Counted from the first letter of the stretch, positions 1 through 7,996 are shown. The stretch is DNA of 16,422 bases from Bacteroidales bacterium (GCA_007122505.1 SKTQ01000100.1:1-16422), one strand, 5' to 3'. Program-made: numbers and translations. The notes: generated by a model from the letters alone, not told the origin.

Positions 1-837
1 GGCATGGAAGATTATTTCCCGACCAACAAGTTTCGACTGCCGGTTGATTCTGCCAAGGTAGTGCAAAATGGCACAGTGGCCCCGGAAGATGTGCATCTTA
101 TTGTTGATGCCATAGAATGGGAAATGCCCGGTGGGAGGGGTCTGAATAAAAACCATGTGATGGCACTTGATTTTCTGGCCACCAATAACTGGGACAGGCC
201 GGTGTATTTTGCCATCACAACCGGCAGTGAGTCATATATGGGGCTTGAATCATTCTTCCAGCTGGAAGGCATGGCATACCGTCTGGTACCCATCAGAAGT
301 GAGCACGACCCAAATGAACCGGGAAGAATAAATACCCGCATCCTTTATGATAATCTGATGAACAGATTCCAATGGGGAAATATGTATGATCCGTCCGTTT
401 ATCTTGATGAGGATCACCGCAGGTTAACGGTAAGTTTCAGAAATGTTTTCCAAAGACTGGCCGCTGCACTTCTGGAAGAAAACAAACCGGATTCGGCCAT
501 TGCTGTCCTTGACAGAGCTATGGAGATCATGCCGGAACACAATGTTCCTTTCAACTTCTTTACTTTCCTGATGGCTGAACATTATTATGCTGCCGGTGCA
601 ATTGATAAGGGTAATGCAATAGCCGAAAGGATGATTGATATTCATGAAGAGAACCTGAGGTATTTTTTCAGGTTCAGGGGGAATCTGGCGGGGCGCATAG
701 CAAGCAGGCGGCAGGAAAGTCTGATGATGATGCAGCGGATAGCCCATGTGGCAGAAATGTTCGGCCAGGATGATTTGGCCAACAGGGCCGATGATATTTT
801 TGACACATATTATGATTTGTGGATCAGAAGCTTCTGA
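1..837 (+). CDS. DUF2723 family membrane protein, C-terminal part (truncated by window edge)
   Basis: The reading frame is open at base 1 and ends with TGA at 835-837, so only the C-terminal ~278 residues are present; the ATG at base 4 is just an internal Met. The sequence matches my recollection of the C-terminal soluble part of DUF2723 proteins, which are large multi-spanning membrane proteins widespread in Bacteroidota. Recognisable blocks are LATNNWDRPVYFAI, SFFQLEGMAYRLVPI and the LYDNLMNRFQWGNM block. They are followed by helical repeats of TPR character (about residues 140-230, with DSAIAVLDRAMEIMP). The membrane-spanning N-terminal part, expected to resemble GT-C glycosyltransferases, lies upstream of the window. 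The family's substrate is unknown to me, so a glycosyltransferase role is inference. It reads in the same direction as rimP but is separated from it by ~200 bp that contain a separate promoter, so it is probably not part of that operon. Confidence 0.88.
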   Translation, partial: GMEDYFPTNKFRLPVDSAKVVQNGTVAPEDVHLIVDAIEWEMPGGRGLNKNHVMALDFLATNNWDRPVYFAITTGSESYMGLESFFQLEGMAYRLVPIRSEHDPNEPGRINTRILYDNLMNRFQWGNMYDPSVYLDEDHRRLTVSFRNVFQRLAAALLEENKPDSAIAVLDRAMEIMPEHNVPFNFFTFLMAEHYYAAGAIDKGNAIAERMIDIHEENLRYFFRFRGNLAGRIASRRQESLMMMQRIAHVAEMFGQDDLANRADDIFDTYYDLWIRSF

Positions 838-893
838 TCTGCTAACATTCAGCAATAATTGCACGAACGGTTTTGGGGTTTTGACCAACGCTT

Positions 894-911
894 ACTGTAA
901 GTATATACAGT
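894..911. repeat. 6-6-6 inverted repeat upstream of the rimP promoter
   Basis: ACTGTA (894-899) and TACAGT (906-911) form a perfect 6-bp inverted repeat with a 6-bp spacer. It ends 22 bp before the -33 box of the rimP promoter. It could be a regulator binding site, but an imperfect short palindrome in AT-rich intergenic DNA can arise by chance. Confidence 0.3.
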
Positions 912-933
912 TCAAAACACTAAATGACGTTTT

Positions 934-964
934 TTTGGTGTGTAAAAGAAAATGATTACCTTTG
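934..964 (+). promoter_or_regulatory. Bacteroidota-type promoter for rimP-nusA-infB
   Basis: TTTG at 934-937 is followed after 19 bp by TACCTTTG at 957-964. This matches the Bacteroidota sigma factor consensus (TTTG, 19-21 bp, TAnnTTTG). Transcription should begin about 4-8 bases after 964, leaving a leader of about 65 nt before the rimP ATG at 1036. The promoter also settles the gene start: an in-frame ATG at 952 lies inside the -33/-7 region and so cannot be the translation start of this transcript. Confidence 0.75.
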
Positions 965-992
965 CACCGCAATTTTGTTTTGCCGGGTTTGA

Positions 993-1020
993 AAGGGGGC
1001 ACTACGAGTCCCCTTCTTTT
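993..1020 (+). promoter_or_regulatory. Leader hairpin with T-rich tail upstream of rimP (attenuator-like)
   Basis: AAGGGG (993-998) pairs with CCCCTT (1010-1015). The stem is extended inward by G999-T1009 (a G-U pair in RNA) and C1000-G1008, giving 8 pairs around a 7-nt loop (1001-1007). TCTTTT follows at once (1016-1021 region). The hairpin sits in the predicted leader, 16 bases before the rimP ATG, and has the form of an intrinsic terminator. It could be an attenuator, a protein-binding leader or a stability element; the sequence does not decide between these. Confidence 0.55.
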
Positions 1021-1035
1021 ATGGTAACAGGCGAT

Positions 1036-1509
1036 ATGATAGACAAAGAGAATGTACGCAAATATGTGGATGAATTCCTGGATGGGACTTCCATTTTTGT
1101 TGTAGAGATCAAGGTTACACCACATAACAAGATCATGGTTTATGTAGATGGTGATCAGGGTGTTACCATTGAAGATTGCTCGAAACTAAGCCGTCATATT
1201 GAGAGAGAACTGGACAGAGACCTTGAGGATTTTGAATTGGAAGTCTCTTCTGTAGGAGTTGGACATCCGTTACAGTTAGTCCGGCAATACCATAATAATA
1301 TTGGCAGGAGGCTGGCGGTTGTTACCAATGATGAACAAATCATTAAGGGAAAGCTGACGGAAGTTACCGAACAAGGAATTGTTATAGAGAAAGACAAACC
1401 GGCTAAAGGAAAAAAGAAAAAGAAAGACCCTGAAACGGATATCCATGACAGGATGTTTATACAATTTGTGGAAATCAGGGAAGCAAAAGTGCAGGTGTCG
1501 TTCAAATAA
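1036..1509 (+). CDS. rimP: Ribosome maturation factor RimP
   Basis: RimP binds the free 30S ribosomal subunit and helps late maturation of its head and central pseudoknot in the cytoplasm. The 157-residue product has the usual family length and two-domain plan. The N-terminal alpha/beta domain carries KIMVYVDGDQGVTIEDCSKL and ends in the block around LEVSSVGVGHPL, where most RimPs have SPG (here SVG). The C-terminal SH3-like domain contains the RRLAVV and GKLTEV strands and a Lys-rich insertion (GKKKKKD). I chose ATG 1036 because family members begin close to MIDK and because the upstream ATG at 952 lies within the promoter. A second in-frame ATG at 1021 abuts the leader hairpin and is less likely. 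It is the first gene of the operon, with nusA 81 bp downstream. Confidence 0.93.
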   Translation: MIDKENVRKYVDEFLDGTSIFVVEIKVTPHNKIMVYVDGDQGVTIEDCSKLSRHIERELDRDLEDFELEVSSVGVGHPLQLVRQYHNNIGRRLAVVTNDEQIIKGKLTEVTEQGIVIEKDKPAKGKKKKKDPETDIHDRMFIQFVEIREAKVQVSFK

Positions 1510-1590
1510 CTGTCGGATGCCGGGTAAAAACAAACAAATGAACCCCGGACCGAAGTGATTTAGAATTTTAACACAAACAGAAAAAAGCAA

Positions 1591-2826
1591 ATGGAAACAA
1601 TTAACCTGGTTGAGTCGTTTTCGGAATTCAAGGAATTCAAAAACATAGACCGCTCTACCATGATGTTGATCCTTGAGGACGTTTTTGGCAGCCTGCTGGA
1701 GAAAAAGTATGGCTCGTCCGATAATTTTGATATCATCGTCAACATCGACAAAGGTGATCTTGAAGTATGGAGGAACCGTGTTATCGTTGAAGACGGTGAT
1801 GTTGAAGACGAGAACTCCCAGATTGCCTATTCCGACGCCATCAAGATTGAACCAGATTTTGAAATTGGGGAAGAAGTATCAGAACCGGTCAGGATGAGTG
1901 ATTTTGGACGAAGGGAAATTTTGGCCATCAGACAAAATCTGGCATCAAAAATCCTTGAGCTGGAAAAGGACAGTGTTTATAAGAAATACCAGGAACAGAT
2001 CGGCGATTTGGTTACGGCCGAGGTATACCAGGTTTGGAAGAAGGAAATCCTGGCACTGGATGATGAAGACATTGAACTGATTTTGCCAAAAACAGAACAA
2101 ATTCCTTCTGACTTTTACCGCAAGGGAGATACTTTAAGAGCCGTGGTGTCGAGAGTAGAGATTAAGAATAACAATCCGCTGATCATTATCAGCCGCACTT
2201 CACCCGTTTTTCTTTCAAGATTATTCGAACAGGAGGTGCCGGAAGTTTATGACGGGTTGATCACCATCAAGAAAATTGTACGGGTACCCGGAGAACGGGC
2301 AAAAGTGGCTGTTGAGTCCTATGACGACCGCATTGACCCCGTAGGTGCATGCGTTGGTATGAAGGGCTCGCGCATACACGGTATCGTAAGGGAGTTACGC
2401 AACGAAAACATCGATGTAATCAATTACACTACAAACACCAATCTCTACATCTCAAGGGCGTTAAGTCCTGCAAAGATCACTTCCATAACCATTGACGAAG
2501 AAAATAAGCGCGCTGAAGTTTACCTGAAACCGGACCAGGTATCTCTGGCCATTGGGAAGGGCGGATTCAACATCAAACTTGCCGGATTGTTAACCGGATA
2601 TGAGATAGATGTGTATCGCGATACTGATATTGAAGGTGAAGATGTGGATATTGAGGAATTTGGTGATGAGATAGAAGGATGGATCATCGATGAACTGAAA
2701 AAGGTTGGATGCGACACGGCAAAAAGCGTTCTTAGCCTTACTGTGGAAGATTTGGTAAACAGGACGGATCTGGAGCAGGAAACAGTTGAAGATGTAATGC
2801 GTATATTAAAAGCAGAGTTTGAATAA
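1591..2826 (+). CDS. nusA: Transcription termination/antitermination factor NusA
   Basis: NusA binds RNA polymerase and nascent RNA and modulates pausing, intrinsic termination, antitermination and transcription-translation coupling. The 411-residue protein has the order expected in Bacteroidota. First is an N-terminal RNA polymerase-binding domain (about 1-130, starting METINLVESFSEFKEF). Then come an S1 domain (about 135-205), KH1 (around VGACVGMKGSRIHGIVREL) and KH2 (around SLAIGKGGFNIKLAG). A short C-terminal helical hairpin-type segment (about 365-411) follows, instead of the two acidic repeats of the E. coli protein. The ATG at 1591 fits the conserved N-terminus. The gene is the middle one of rimP-nusA-infB, a conserved order that links ribosome assembly, elongation control and translation initiation. 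No terminator is visible before infB. Confidence 0.97.
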   Translation: METINLVESFSEFKEFKNIDRSTMMLILEDVFGSLLEKKYGSSDNFDIIVNIDKGDLEVWRNRVIVEDGDVEDENSQIAYSDAIKIEPDFEIGEEVSEPVRMSDFGRREILAIRQNLASKILELEKDSVYKKYQEQIGDLVTAEVYQVWKKEILALDDEDIELILPKTEQIPSDFYRKGDTLRAVVSRVEIKNNNPLIIISRTSPVFLSRLFEQEVPEVYDGLITIKKIVRVPGERAKVAVESYDDRIDPVGACVGMKGSRIHGIVRELRNENIDVINYTTNTNLYISRALSPAKITSITIDEENKRAEVYLKPDQVSLAIGKGGFNIKLAGLLTGYEIDVYRDTDIEGEDVDIEEFGDEIEGWIIDELKKVGCDTAKSVLSLTVEDLVNRTDLEQETVEDVMRILKAEFE

Positions 2827-2833
2827 AATACCC

Positions 2834-2841
2834 TAAATTTG
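2834..2841 (+). promoter_or_regulatory. Possible internal -7 promoter box upstream of infB
   Basis: TAAATTTG at 2834-2841 fits the Bacteroidota -7 consensus TAnnTTTG exactly, 48 bp before the infB ATG. No TTTG stands at the right distance upstream; the nearest, at 2818-2821, is only 12 bp away. This is therefore a single-element prediction. If active, it would give infB a transcript independent of rimP-nusA. Confidence 0.4.
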
Positions 2842-2889
2842 CAGCGTTTTTACTGGCTCCAGAAATGGATAGATAACCTAAAGCAATAT

Positions 2890-5856
2890 ATGACTGAAGG
2901 GATCAAGACAAGACGATTAAGTAAAGTGGCCAAGGAGTTCAACATTGGGCTCGCAACCATCGTGGAATATCTCAACAAGAAGGGTATCGCGGTGGAAAAC
3001 AACCCCAATGCTAAAATTTCCGAGGACGCCTATGCGCTTTTGATTCAAGAGTTTCAAAGTGAAAAGAACCTGAAAGAAGCAACGCGTAAAGCCGGTTTAA
3101 ACATCCTCAAGCGCGAATCGATTTCATTGGGTAAGGATGCCAAACCATCCCAAGAAGAAAAAGAAGCTGAAGAGAAGGAAGAAGAGTTCCTGATTAAGGA
3201 CATCAAGAGTCCTGTCAAGGAAAAAGAATTGCCTGCTGAAGATAAACCGGTTGAAAAGCCTGCGGAGCCCGAAGAAAAAGAGGAGGTTGTAAAGGTCGCA
3301 CCCAAAGTAGTCGGGAAAATTGATCTGGAGGATAAGGATAAAAAGCCCGATCTGCCAAAAGAACCTGAAAAAGAAACAGAAGAACCTCCGAAAACGGAAG
3401 AGCCTGCTGAGAAAGAGGAGGAAGTTGCAGAAAAAGAAAAACCTGCAAGCAAGCTCAAGGTTTTGGGCAAGATAGAGCTTGAGGAGAAGAAGCCCAAAAA
3501 GAAAAAGGCAAAAGCCAAAAAAGAACCTGAAGCTGAGCCTGCTGAGAAAAAAGAAAAAGAGGCTGAAAAGGCTTTTCCAAAGGAAGAAACGACAATAGCT
3601 GAAGACGAGAAAACTGTTGAAGCAGAGAAAGCGTCACCGGCGGAAGCCCCAAAAGAAGCTCCTGAGGAAAAAGAAAAGAAGGAGACGCCTGCAGCAGAGC
3701 ATCATCAAACCCAGTTTAAAAAACTGGACGGCCCTGTCATTCTTGGCAAAATGGAATTACCGGACCCGAAAGAAGCAGCTAAAAAACCGGTTGCGTCCTC
3801 TTCCGATCCCGGAAAAGCCAAAAAGAGGAAACGAAAGCGAATCAAAAAGGAAAAAACTGCTGAACAGCAAACAGTACAGCAAGATAAAAAAACGGCCAAA
3901 CAAGAAGGTAAAGCCAAAAAGCCCGGAAGGAAAGAGCAAGTGCGGCCGGAGGTTTCAGAAGAAGAAATATCCAGGCAAATCAAAGAAACCCTTGCCAATC
4001 TCAGTGGAGTTGGAAAGTCGAAAGCAGCCAAACACCGCCGCATGAAAAGGGAAATCATGCAGCAGCAAAAAGAAAGGGAAAAAGAACAGGCTGCAACCGA
4101 CCAAAAAACCCTTCAGGTCACTGAATTTATTTCTGCTGCCGAATTGGCCAGCCTGATGGATGTTTCTGTAAACGAAATTATTTCCACCTGTTTGTCAATG
4201 GGCTTGTTTGTTTCCATCAACCAGCGGCTTGATGCAGAGACCATCGCCATTGTTGCCGACGAGTTTGGGTTTGATGTGAGCTTTGTGAGTGCAGATTCAC
4301 AGGAAGTGATACAGGAAGAAGACGACGATCCTGCTGATCTCTCGGACCGTGCACCCATCGTTACTGTAATGGGTCATGTTGACCACGGGAAAACATCTCT
4401 GCTTGACCAGATACGTCATTCAAACATCATTGCCGGTGAGGCCGGTGGTATTACACAACATATCGGTGCTTATTCGGTAGAGCTGGATAATGGGAAGTTC
4501 ATTACTTTCCTCGATACTCCGGGTCACGAGGCCTTTACCGCCATGCGTGCACGCGGTGCCAAAGTTACCGATGTGGCCATTATCGTCGTTGCCGCTGACG
4601 ATAGCGTGATGCCTCAAACCGTTGAAGCCATAAATCATGCCCAGGCAGCGGGTGTGCCCATCGTTATTGCCATCAATAAAGTAGATAAGGAAAATTCAGC
4701 TCCTGAAAAGGTAAAGGAAGAACTCGCCAATATCAATATTCTCGTGGAAGATTGGGGTGGAAAATACCAAAGCCAGGAAATATCCGCAAAAAAAGGACAA
4801 AACATCGACAATCTGCTGGAAAAAGTACTCCTGGAGTCAGAAATGCTTGAGCTGAAAGCTAACCCTGCAAAAAATGCCAATGGAACAGTGATCGAATCAT
4901 CACTGGACAAAGGCCGGGGTTATATTTCGACTATCCTGGTACAAAACGGCACATTGCGAGTTGGCGACATTGTTGTGGCAGGTACCACACACGGGAAGGT
5001 AAAGGCGATGTTTAACGAAAGAGGGCACCGGATAAAAGAAGCAGGACCATCAACTCCCGTCTTAATTTTGGGTCTTGATGGCGCACCCCAGGCCGGTGAT
5101 ACCTTTAATGTAATGAAATCGGAAAGCGAAGCCAAAAATATCACAACAAAACGGCAGCAGCTTCTTCGTGAGCAGGGACTCCGAACACAAAAACATATCA
5201 CACTTGATGAAATCGGCCGCAGAATTGCCATTGGTGATTTCAAAGAGCTGAACGTAATTGTTAAAGGGGATGTGGATGGTTCTATCGAGGCTTTGAGCGA
5301 TTCTCTGCTGAAACTGTCCACCGACGAAATACAGGTGAATATTATCCACAAAGCCGTAGGGCAAATTACCGAAGGTGATGTGTTGCTGGCATCTGCATCC
5401 AACGCTATCATTATTGGATTCCAGGTAAGACCATCTGTGGCTGCGAGAAAACTCGCAGAACAGGAACAAATTGATATTCGGCTGTACAGCGTGATCTATA
5501 ATGCCATTAATGAGCTGAAGTCGGCCATTGAGGGTATGCTCTCGCCTGAAATTGAAGAAAAAGTAACGGCAAACCTGGAAGTTCGTGAAGTATTTAAAAT
5601 CTCTAAAGTGGGTACAATCGCCGGCTGTATGGTGCTCGACGGCAAAATTACAAGAAATGCCAGGGTTCGTCTCATCCGCGACGGTATTGTGGTATATACC
5701 GGTTCGCTGGGCTCACTCAAAAGGTTTAAGGACGACGTTAAAGAAGTCGCCACAGGTTATGAATGCGGTCTGAATATCGAAGGATTTAATGACATCAAAG
5801 TCGGTGACATCATTGAGGCTTTCCAAACCGTCGAAATAGCAAGAAAGCTTAGCTAG
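2890..5856 (+). CDS. infB: Translation initiation factor IF-2
   Basis: IF-2 is the GTPase that brings initiator tRNA to the 30S subunit and promotes joining of the 50S subunit. The 988-residue product starts with an IF2_N helical domain (about 3-55, RRLSKVAKEFNIG). It continues with a very long Lys/Glu/Pro-rich linker (about 60-400), then a second IF2_N domain (about 410-465). The G domain has G1 GHVDHGKT (495-502), G2 around GGITQHIG (519-526), G3 DTPGH (542-546), G4 NKVD (596-599) and a G5-like SAKKG. The beta-barrel and C1/C2 domains, which hold the fMet-tRNA binding region, complete it. The frame remains open upstream to a TTG at 2839, but that TTG is the end of a -7-like box. ATG 2890 gives the conserved MTEGIKTRRLSKVAKEF start. 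The linker holds three copies of GK(I/M)(D/E)L at 142-146, 193-197 and 286-290. It is the last gene of the operon. Confidence 0.97.
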   Translation: MTEGIKTRRLSKVAKEFNIGLATIVEYLNKKGIAVENNPNAKISEDAYALLIQEFQSEKNLKEATRKAGLNILKRESISLGKDAKPSQEEKEAEEKEEEFLIKDIKSPVKEKELPAEDKPVEKPAEPEEKEEVVKVAPKVVGKIDLEDKDKKPDLPKEPEKETEEPPKTEEPAEKEEEVAEKEKPASKLKVLGKIELEEKKPKKKKAKAKKEPEAEPAEKKEKEAEKAFPKEETTIAEDEKTVEAEKASPAEAPKEAPEEKEKKETPAAEHHQTQFKKLDGPVILGKMELPDPKEAAKKPVASSSDPGKAKKRKRKRIKKEKTAEQQTVQQDKKTAKQEGKAKKPGRKEQVRPEVSEEEISRQIKETLANLSGVGKSKAAKHRRMKREIMQQQKEREKEQAATDQKTLQVTEFISAAELASLMDVSVNEIISTCLSMGLFVSINQRLDAETIAIVADEFGFDVSFVSADSQEVIQEEDDDPADLSDRAPIVTVMGHVDHGKTSLLDQIRHSNIIAGEAGGITQHIGAYSVELDNGKFITFLDTPGHEAFTAMRARGAKVTDVAIIVVAADDSVMPQTVEAINHAQAAGVPIVIAINKVDKENSAPEKVKEELANINILVEDWGGKYQSQEISAKKGQNIDNLLEKVLLESEMLELKANPAKNANGTVIESSLDKGRGYISTILVQNGTLRVGDIVVAGTTHGKVKAMFNERGHRIKEAGPSTPVLILGLDGAPQAGDTFNVMKSESEAKNITTKRQQLLREQGLRTQKHITLDEIGRRIAIGDFKELNVIVKGDVDGSIEALSDSLLKLSTDEIQVNIIHKAVGQITEGDVLLASASNAIIIGFQVRPSVAARKLAEQEQIDIRLYSVIYNAINELKSAIEGMLSPEIEEKVTANLEVREVFKISKVGTIAGCMVLDGKITRNARVRLIRDGIVVYTGSLGSLKRFKDDVKEVATGYECGLNIEGFNDIKVGDIIEAFQTVEIARKLS

Positions 5857-5917
5857 AAAAGGCCTGCAACCAGTTGGGCAACAAACCCCATACTGACCGG
5901 CACCCGACCAGCATTCA

Positions 5918-5938
5918 TTTTCTTATTTAATGAGAAAA
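5918..5938 (+). terminator. Weak AT-rich hairpin after infB
   Basis: TTTTCTTA (5918-5925) pairs with TGAGAAAA (5931-5938), including one G-U pair, around a 5-nt loop. It lies 61 bp after the infB stop. The stem is AT-rich and no T-tract follows, so it is at best a weak terminator or an mRNA end-protecting structure. Confidence 0.25.
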
Positions 5939-5972
5939 ATACCAGGCAATGTGTCCGGTTACACACTCCACC

Positions 5973-6005
5973 TATTTTTGACCAATGTTTTTAATTATAT
6001 TTTTG
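5973..6005 (+). promoter_or_regulatory. Two tandem -7-like boxes upstream of pgi
   Basis: TATTTTTG occurs at 5973-5980 and again at 5998-6005, 25 bp apart; both fit TAnnTTTG. For the second box, the TTTG that ends the first (5977-5980) could serve as a -33 element with a 17-bp spacer, slightly short of the usual 19-21. The second box would give a leader of about 35 nt before the pgi ATG at 6045. A 5-bp inverted repeat (TGTGT/ACACA) sits just upstream at about 5950-5965. Confidence 0.45.
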
Positions 6006-6044
6006 AATATCCTGATGTGCTAATCAATTTAAAATGGTATTGAT

Positions 6045-7358
6045 ATGATTCATCTTTCTTTTGATGCCGGGCAGTCTGCCCGATTTGTTTCCCCAGATGA
6101 AGTCGCATTGTTTAACCGGGAAATCTCGCTTCACAGAAACAATATTTATGAAAAAAAGGGCAAAGGCAATGATTTTTTGGGCTGGGTTACCTTGCCGGAG
6201 GAAATATCAGGGCAGTTGTTAAAACAGTTGCAGGATGATGCCCAATCCATCAGAAGTCAATCTGAGGTTGTAGTGGTTATTGGGATAGGGGGTTCTTACC
6301 TGGGTGCCCGTGCAGTGATTGAAGCCCTCTCCGGTGCTATGCCATTCAAAAATGCCGGTCAAAGTCCTGATCCGGAAATCTTATATGCGGGGCATCATCT
6401 GGATGAAGACTACCATTATGCATTGCTGAAGTATCTCGAAAATAAAGATTATTCATTAATCGTCATTTCCAAATCAGGAACCACCACTGAGCCGGCCATT
6501 GCTTTTCGTCTCCTGCGCAAACATCTGGAAGAAAAGTATGGTGTACCGGAGGCGGCAGGAAGAATTTATGCCATTACCGATGCCAGCCGCGGTGCGCTCA
6601 AGCAACTGGCTGATGAACAGAAATACAAAAGCTATGTTATCCCGGATGATGTGGGTGGCCGTTATTCGGTACTTACGCCGGTTGGTCTCTTGCCAATTGC
6701 TGTTGCGGGATATAACATTGAAACATTAATGGCTGGTGCCGTGGCAATGGCCGAACATCTGCAAAAAGAAGACAAGCTTCAGCAGAATCCCGCTGCAAAA
6801 TATGCGGTATTGAGAAATATCCTGTACAATAAGGGAAAGCATATTGAAATTCTCGCCACCTATAACCCTTCACTATTGTTTATGATTGAATGGTGGAAAC
6901 AGCTTTTCGGTGAAAGCGAAGGCAAGGAAGGGAAAGGGATATTCCCTGCCGGAGTGGGATTTACGACCGATCTGCATTCTCTGGGCCAATATATCCAGGA
7001 AGGAAGAAGAAGCATATTCGAAACAGTCATCAGCGTTGGTAACACCCGTCATTCATTAACTATCCCCGAAGACAGTCAAGACCTTGACGGGCTTAACTAC
7101 ATTGCCGGTAAGCGTTTAAGCTATGTAAACGAGATGGCATCCCGCGGAACCATGATGGCTCATCTGGAAGGAGAGGTTCCCAATCTTGAGATCCGTCTTC
7201 CGGCAATTAATGAAACCACGCTTGGAGAGTTGATCTATTTCTTTGAAATGAGCTGTGCATTAAGCGGATATATTTTAGATGTAAATCCGTTTGACCAACC
7301 GGGAGTAGAGGCCTATAAAAGGAATATGTTTCAGTTGCTGGGCAAACCAGGGGCCTGA
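6045..7358 (+). CDS. pgi: Glucose-6-phosphate isomerase
   Basis: It interconverts glucose 6-phosphate and fructose 6-phosphate in glycolysis and gluconeogenesis in the cytoplasm. At 437 residues it belongs to the shorter bacterial form (about 440-450 aa) rather than the ~550-aa E. coli type. Two SIS-type sugar-phosphate-binding folds are visible: GIGGSYLGARA (from about 80), and the phosphate-binding loop SKSGTTTEP (142-150). Next come DDVGGRYSVLTPVGLLP, FPAGVGFTTDLHSLGQYIQEG (split by the catalytic region) and the C-terminal NPFDQPGVEAYKRNM block, which carries the conserved catalytic Lys. The ATG at 6045 is the first good start after two -7-like boxes. It is followed after 11 bp by the convergent end of tdk, with no terminator between them. 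Confidence 0.97.
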   Translation: MIHLSFDAGQSARFVSPDEVALFNREISLHRNNIYEKKGKGNDFLGWVTLPEEISGQLLKQLQDDAQSIRSQSEVVVVIGIGGSYLGARAVIEALSGAMPFKNAGQSPDPEILYAGHHLDEDYHYALLKYLENKDYSLIVISKSGTTTEPAIAFRLLRKHLEEKYGVPEAAGRIYAITDASRGALKQLADEQKYKSYVIPDDVGGRYSVLTPVGLLPIAVAGYNIETLMAGAVAMAEHLQKEDKLQQNPAAKYAVLRNILYNKGKHIEILATYNPSLLFMIEWWKQLFGESEGKEGKGIFPAGVGFTTDLHSLGQYIQEGRRSIFETVISVGNTRHSLTIPEDSQDLDGLNYIAGKRLSYVNEMASRGTMMAHLEGEVPNLEIRLPAINETTLGELIYFFEMSCALSGYILDVNPFDQPGVEAYKRNMFQLLGKPGA

Positions 7359-7369
7359 GGACGTCTGTA

Positions 7370-7948
7370 TTATGTATGGTTTTCTTTTCGGAAGCAGCTC
7401 CGGCAAAGAGGCTCGTAAACATCCGTTTCGCCCAGCAAAACGAGTTTTTCATTGGCAACTGTACGGTGTGAATATTGAGCAAGACTGCCACATTTTACGC
7501 AAATGGCATGCACCTTTGTAATATATTCGGCCATGGCCAGTAGTGCCGGCATCGGTCCAAAAGGTTTGCCTTTGAAGTCCATATCCAGACCTGCCACGAT
7601 TACGCGGATACCCGAATTGGCTAACTGGTTGCATACATTGGGCAACTCGCTGTCAAAAAACTGAGCCTCATCAATACCAACCACATCCACATCATTGGCC
7701 ATCAGCAGAATGTTACCGCTGGCTGGCACCGGTGTTGACATGATCTCATTTTCATCGTGCGATACAACTTTTTCTTCATCATAGCGTGTATCTACCCCCG
7801 GTTTAAAGATCTCAACCTTTAAACGGGCAATCCGGGCCCGCTTTAAACGTCTGATCAGCTCCTCCGTTTTTCCGGAGAACATGCTTCCGCAAATCACTTC
7901 TATCCATCCGCGATTATGTGTGCGGGCCACGTCATTTTCCAAAAACAT
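7370..7948 (-). CDS. tdk: Thymidine kinase (type II, zinc-containing)
   Basis: It phosphorylates thymidine to dTMP with ATP in pyrimidine salvage. The 192-residue protein shows the Walker A motif GSMFSGKT (21-28) and DEAQFF (93-98) with the presumed catalytic Glu94. The lasso and thymidine-binding part lies around 120-160 (AGLDMDFKGKPFG). A zinc site is formed by two Cys pairs, CVKC (150-153) and CRSC (182-185). All key residues are present. It is transcribed convergently to pgi and divergently from the gene at 8098. The ATG at 7948 leaves a short N-terminal extension before the first conserved strand (WIEVICGSMFSGKT), as seen in other Bacteroidota homologues. Confidence 0.97.
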   Translation of the reverse strand: MFLENDVARTHNRGWIEVICGSMFSGKTEELIRRLKRARIARLKVEIFKPGVDTRYDEEKVVSHDENEIMSTPVPASGNILLMANDVDVVGIDEAQFFDSELPNVCNQLANSGIRVIVAGLDMDFKGKPFGPMPALLAMAEYITKVHAICVKCGSLAQYSHRTVANEKLVLLGETDVYEPLCRSCFRKENHT

Positions 7949-7988
7949 TGATCAGGACTGGTTTTCTTTTACACTTCAATGGATAACA

Positions 7989-7996
7989 CAAAAATA
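7989..7996 (-). promoter_or_regulatory. Possible -7 box for tdk
   Basis: On the minus strand, bases 7996 to 7989 read TATTTTTG, a full match to TAnnTTTG, 40 bp upstream of the tdk start. No TTTG is found 19-21 bp further upstream, so this rests on one element. Confidence 0.4.

Noticed and set aside
871..883. TTTTGGGGTTTTG, resembling a ciliate telomere repeat
   Set aside because: Less than two units in bacterial intergenic DNA; coincidence. It has too few G-tracts for a G-quadruplex.
952..1035. N-terminal extension of RimP from ATG 952
   Set aside because: This ATG lies between the -33 and -7 boxes, and the extra residues would span the leader hairpin; RimP normally starts near MIDK.
3054..4058. 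Several open frames antisense to, or in other frames of, the IF-2 linker
   Set aside because: The Lys/Glu-rich linker lacks stops in other frames because of its biased codons; products are Ser/Phe/Leu low complexity.
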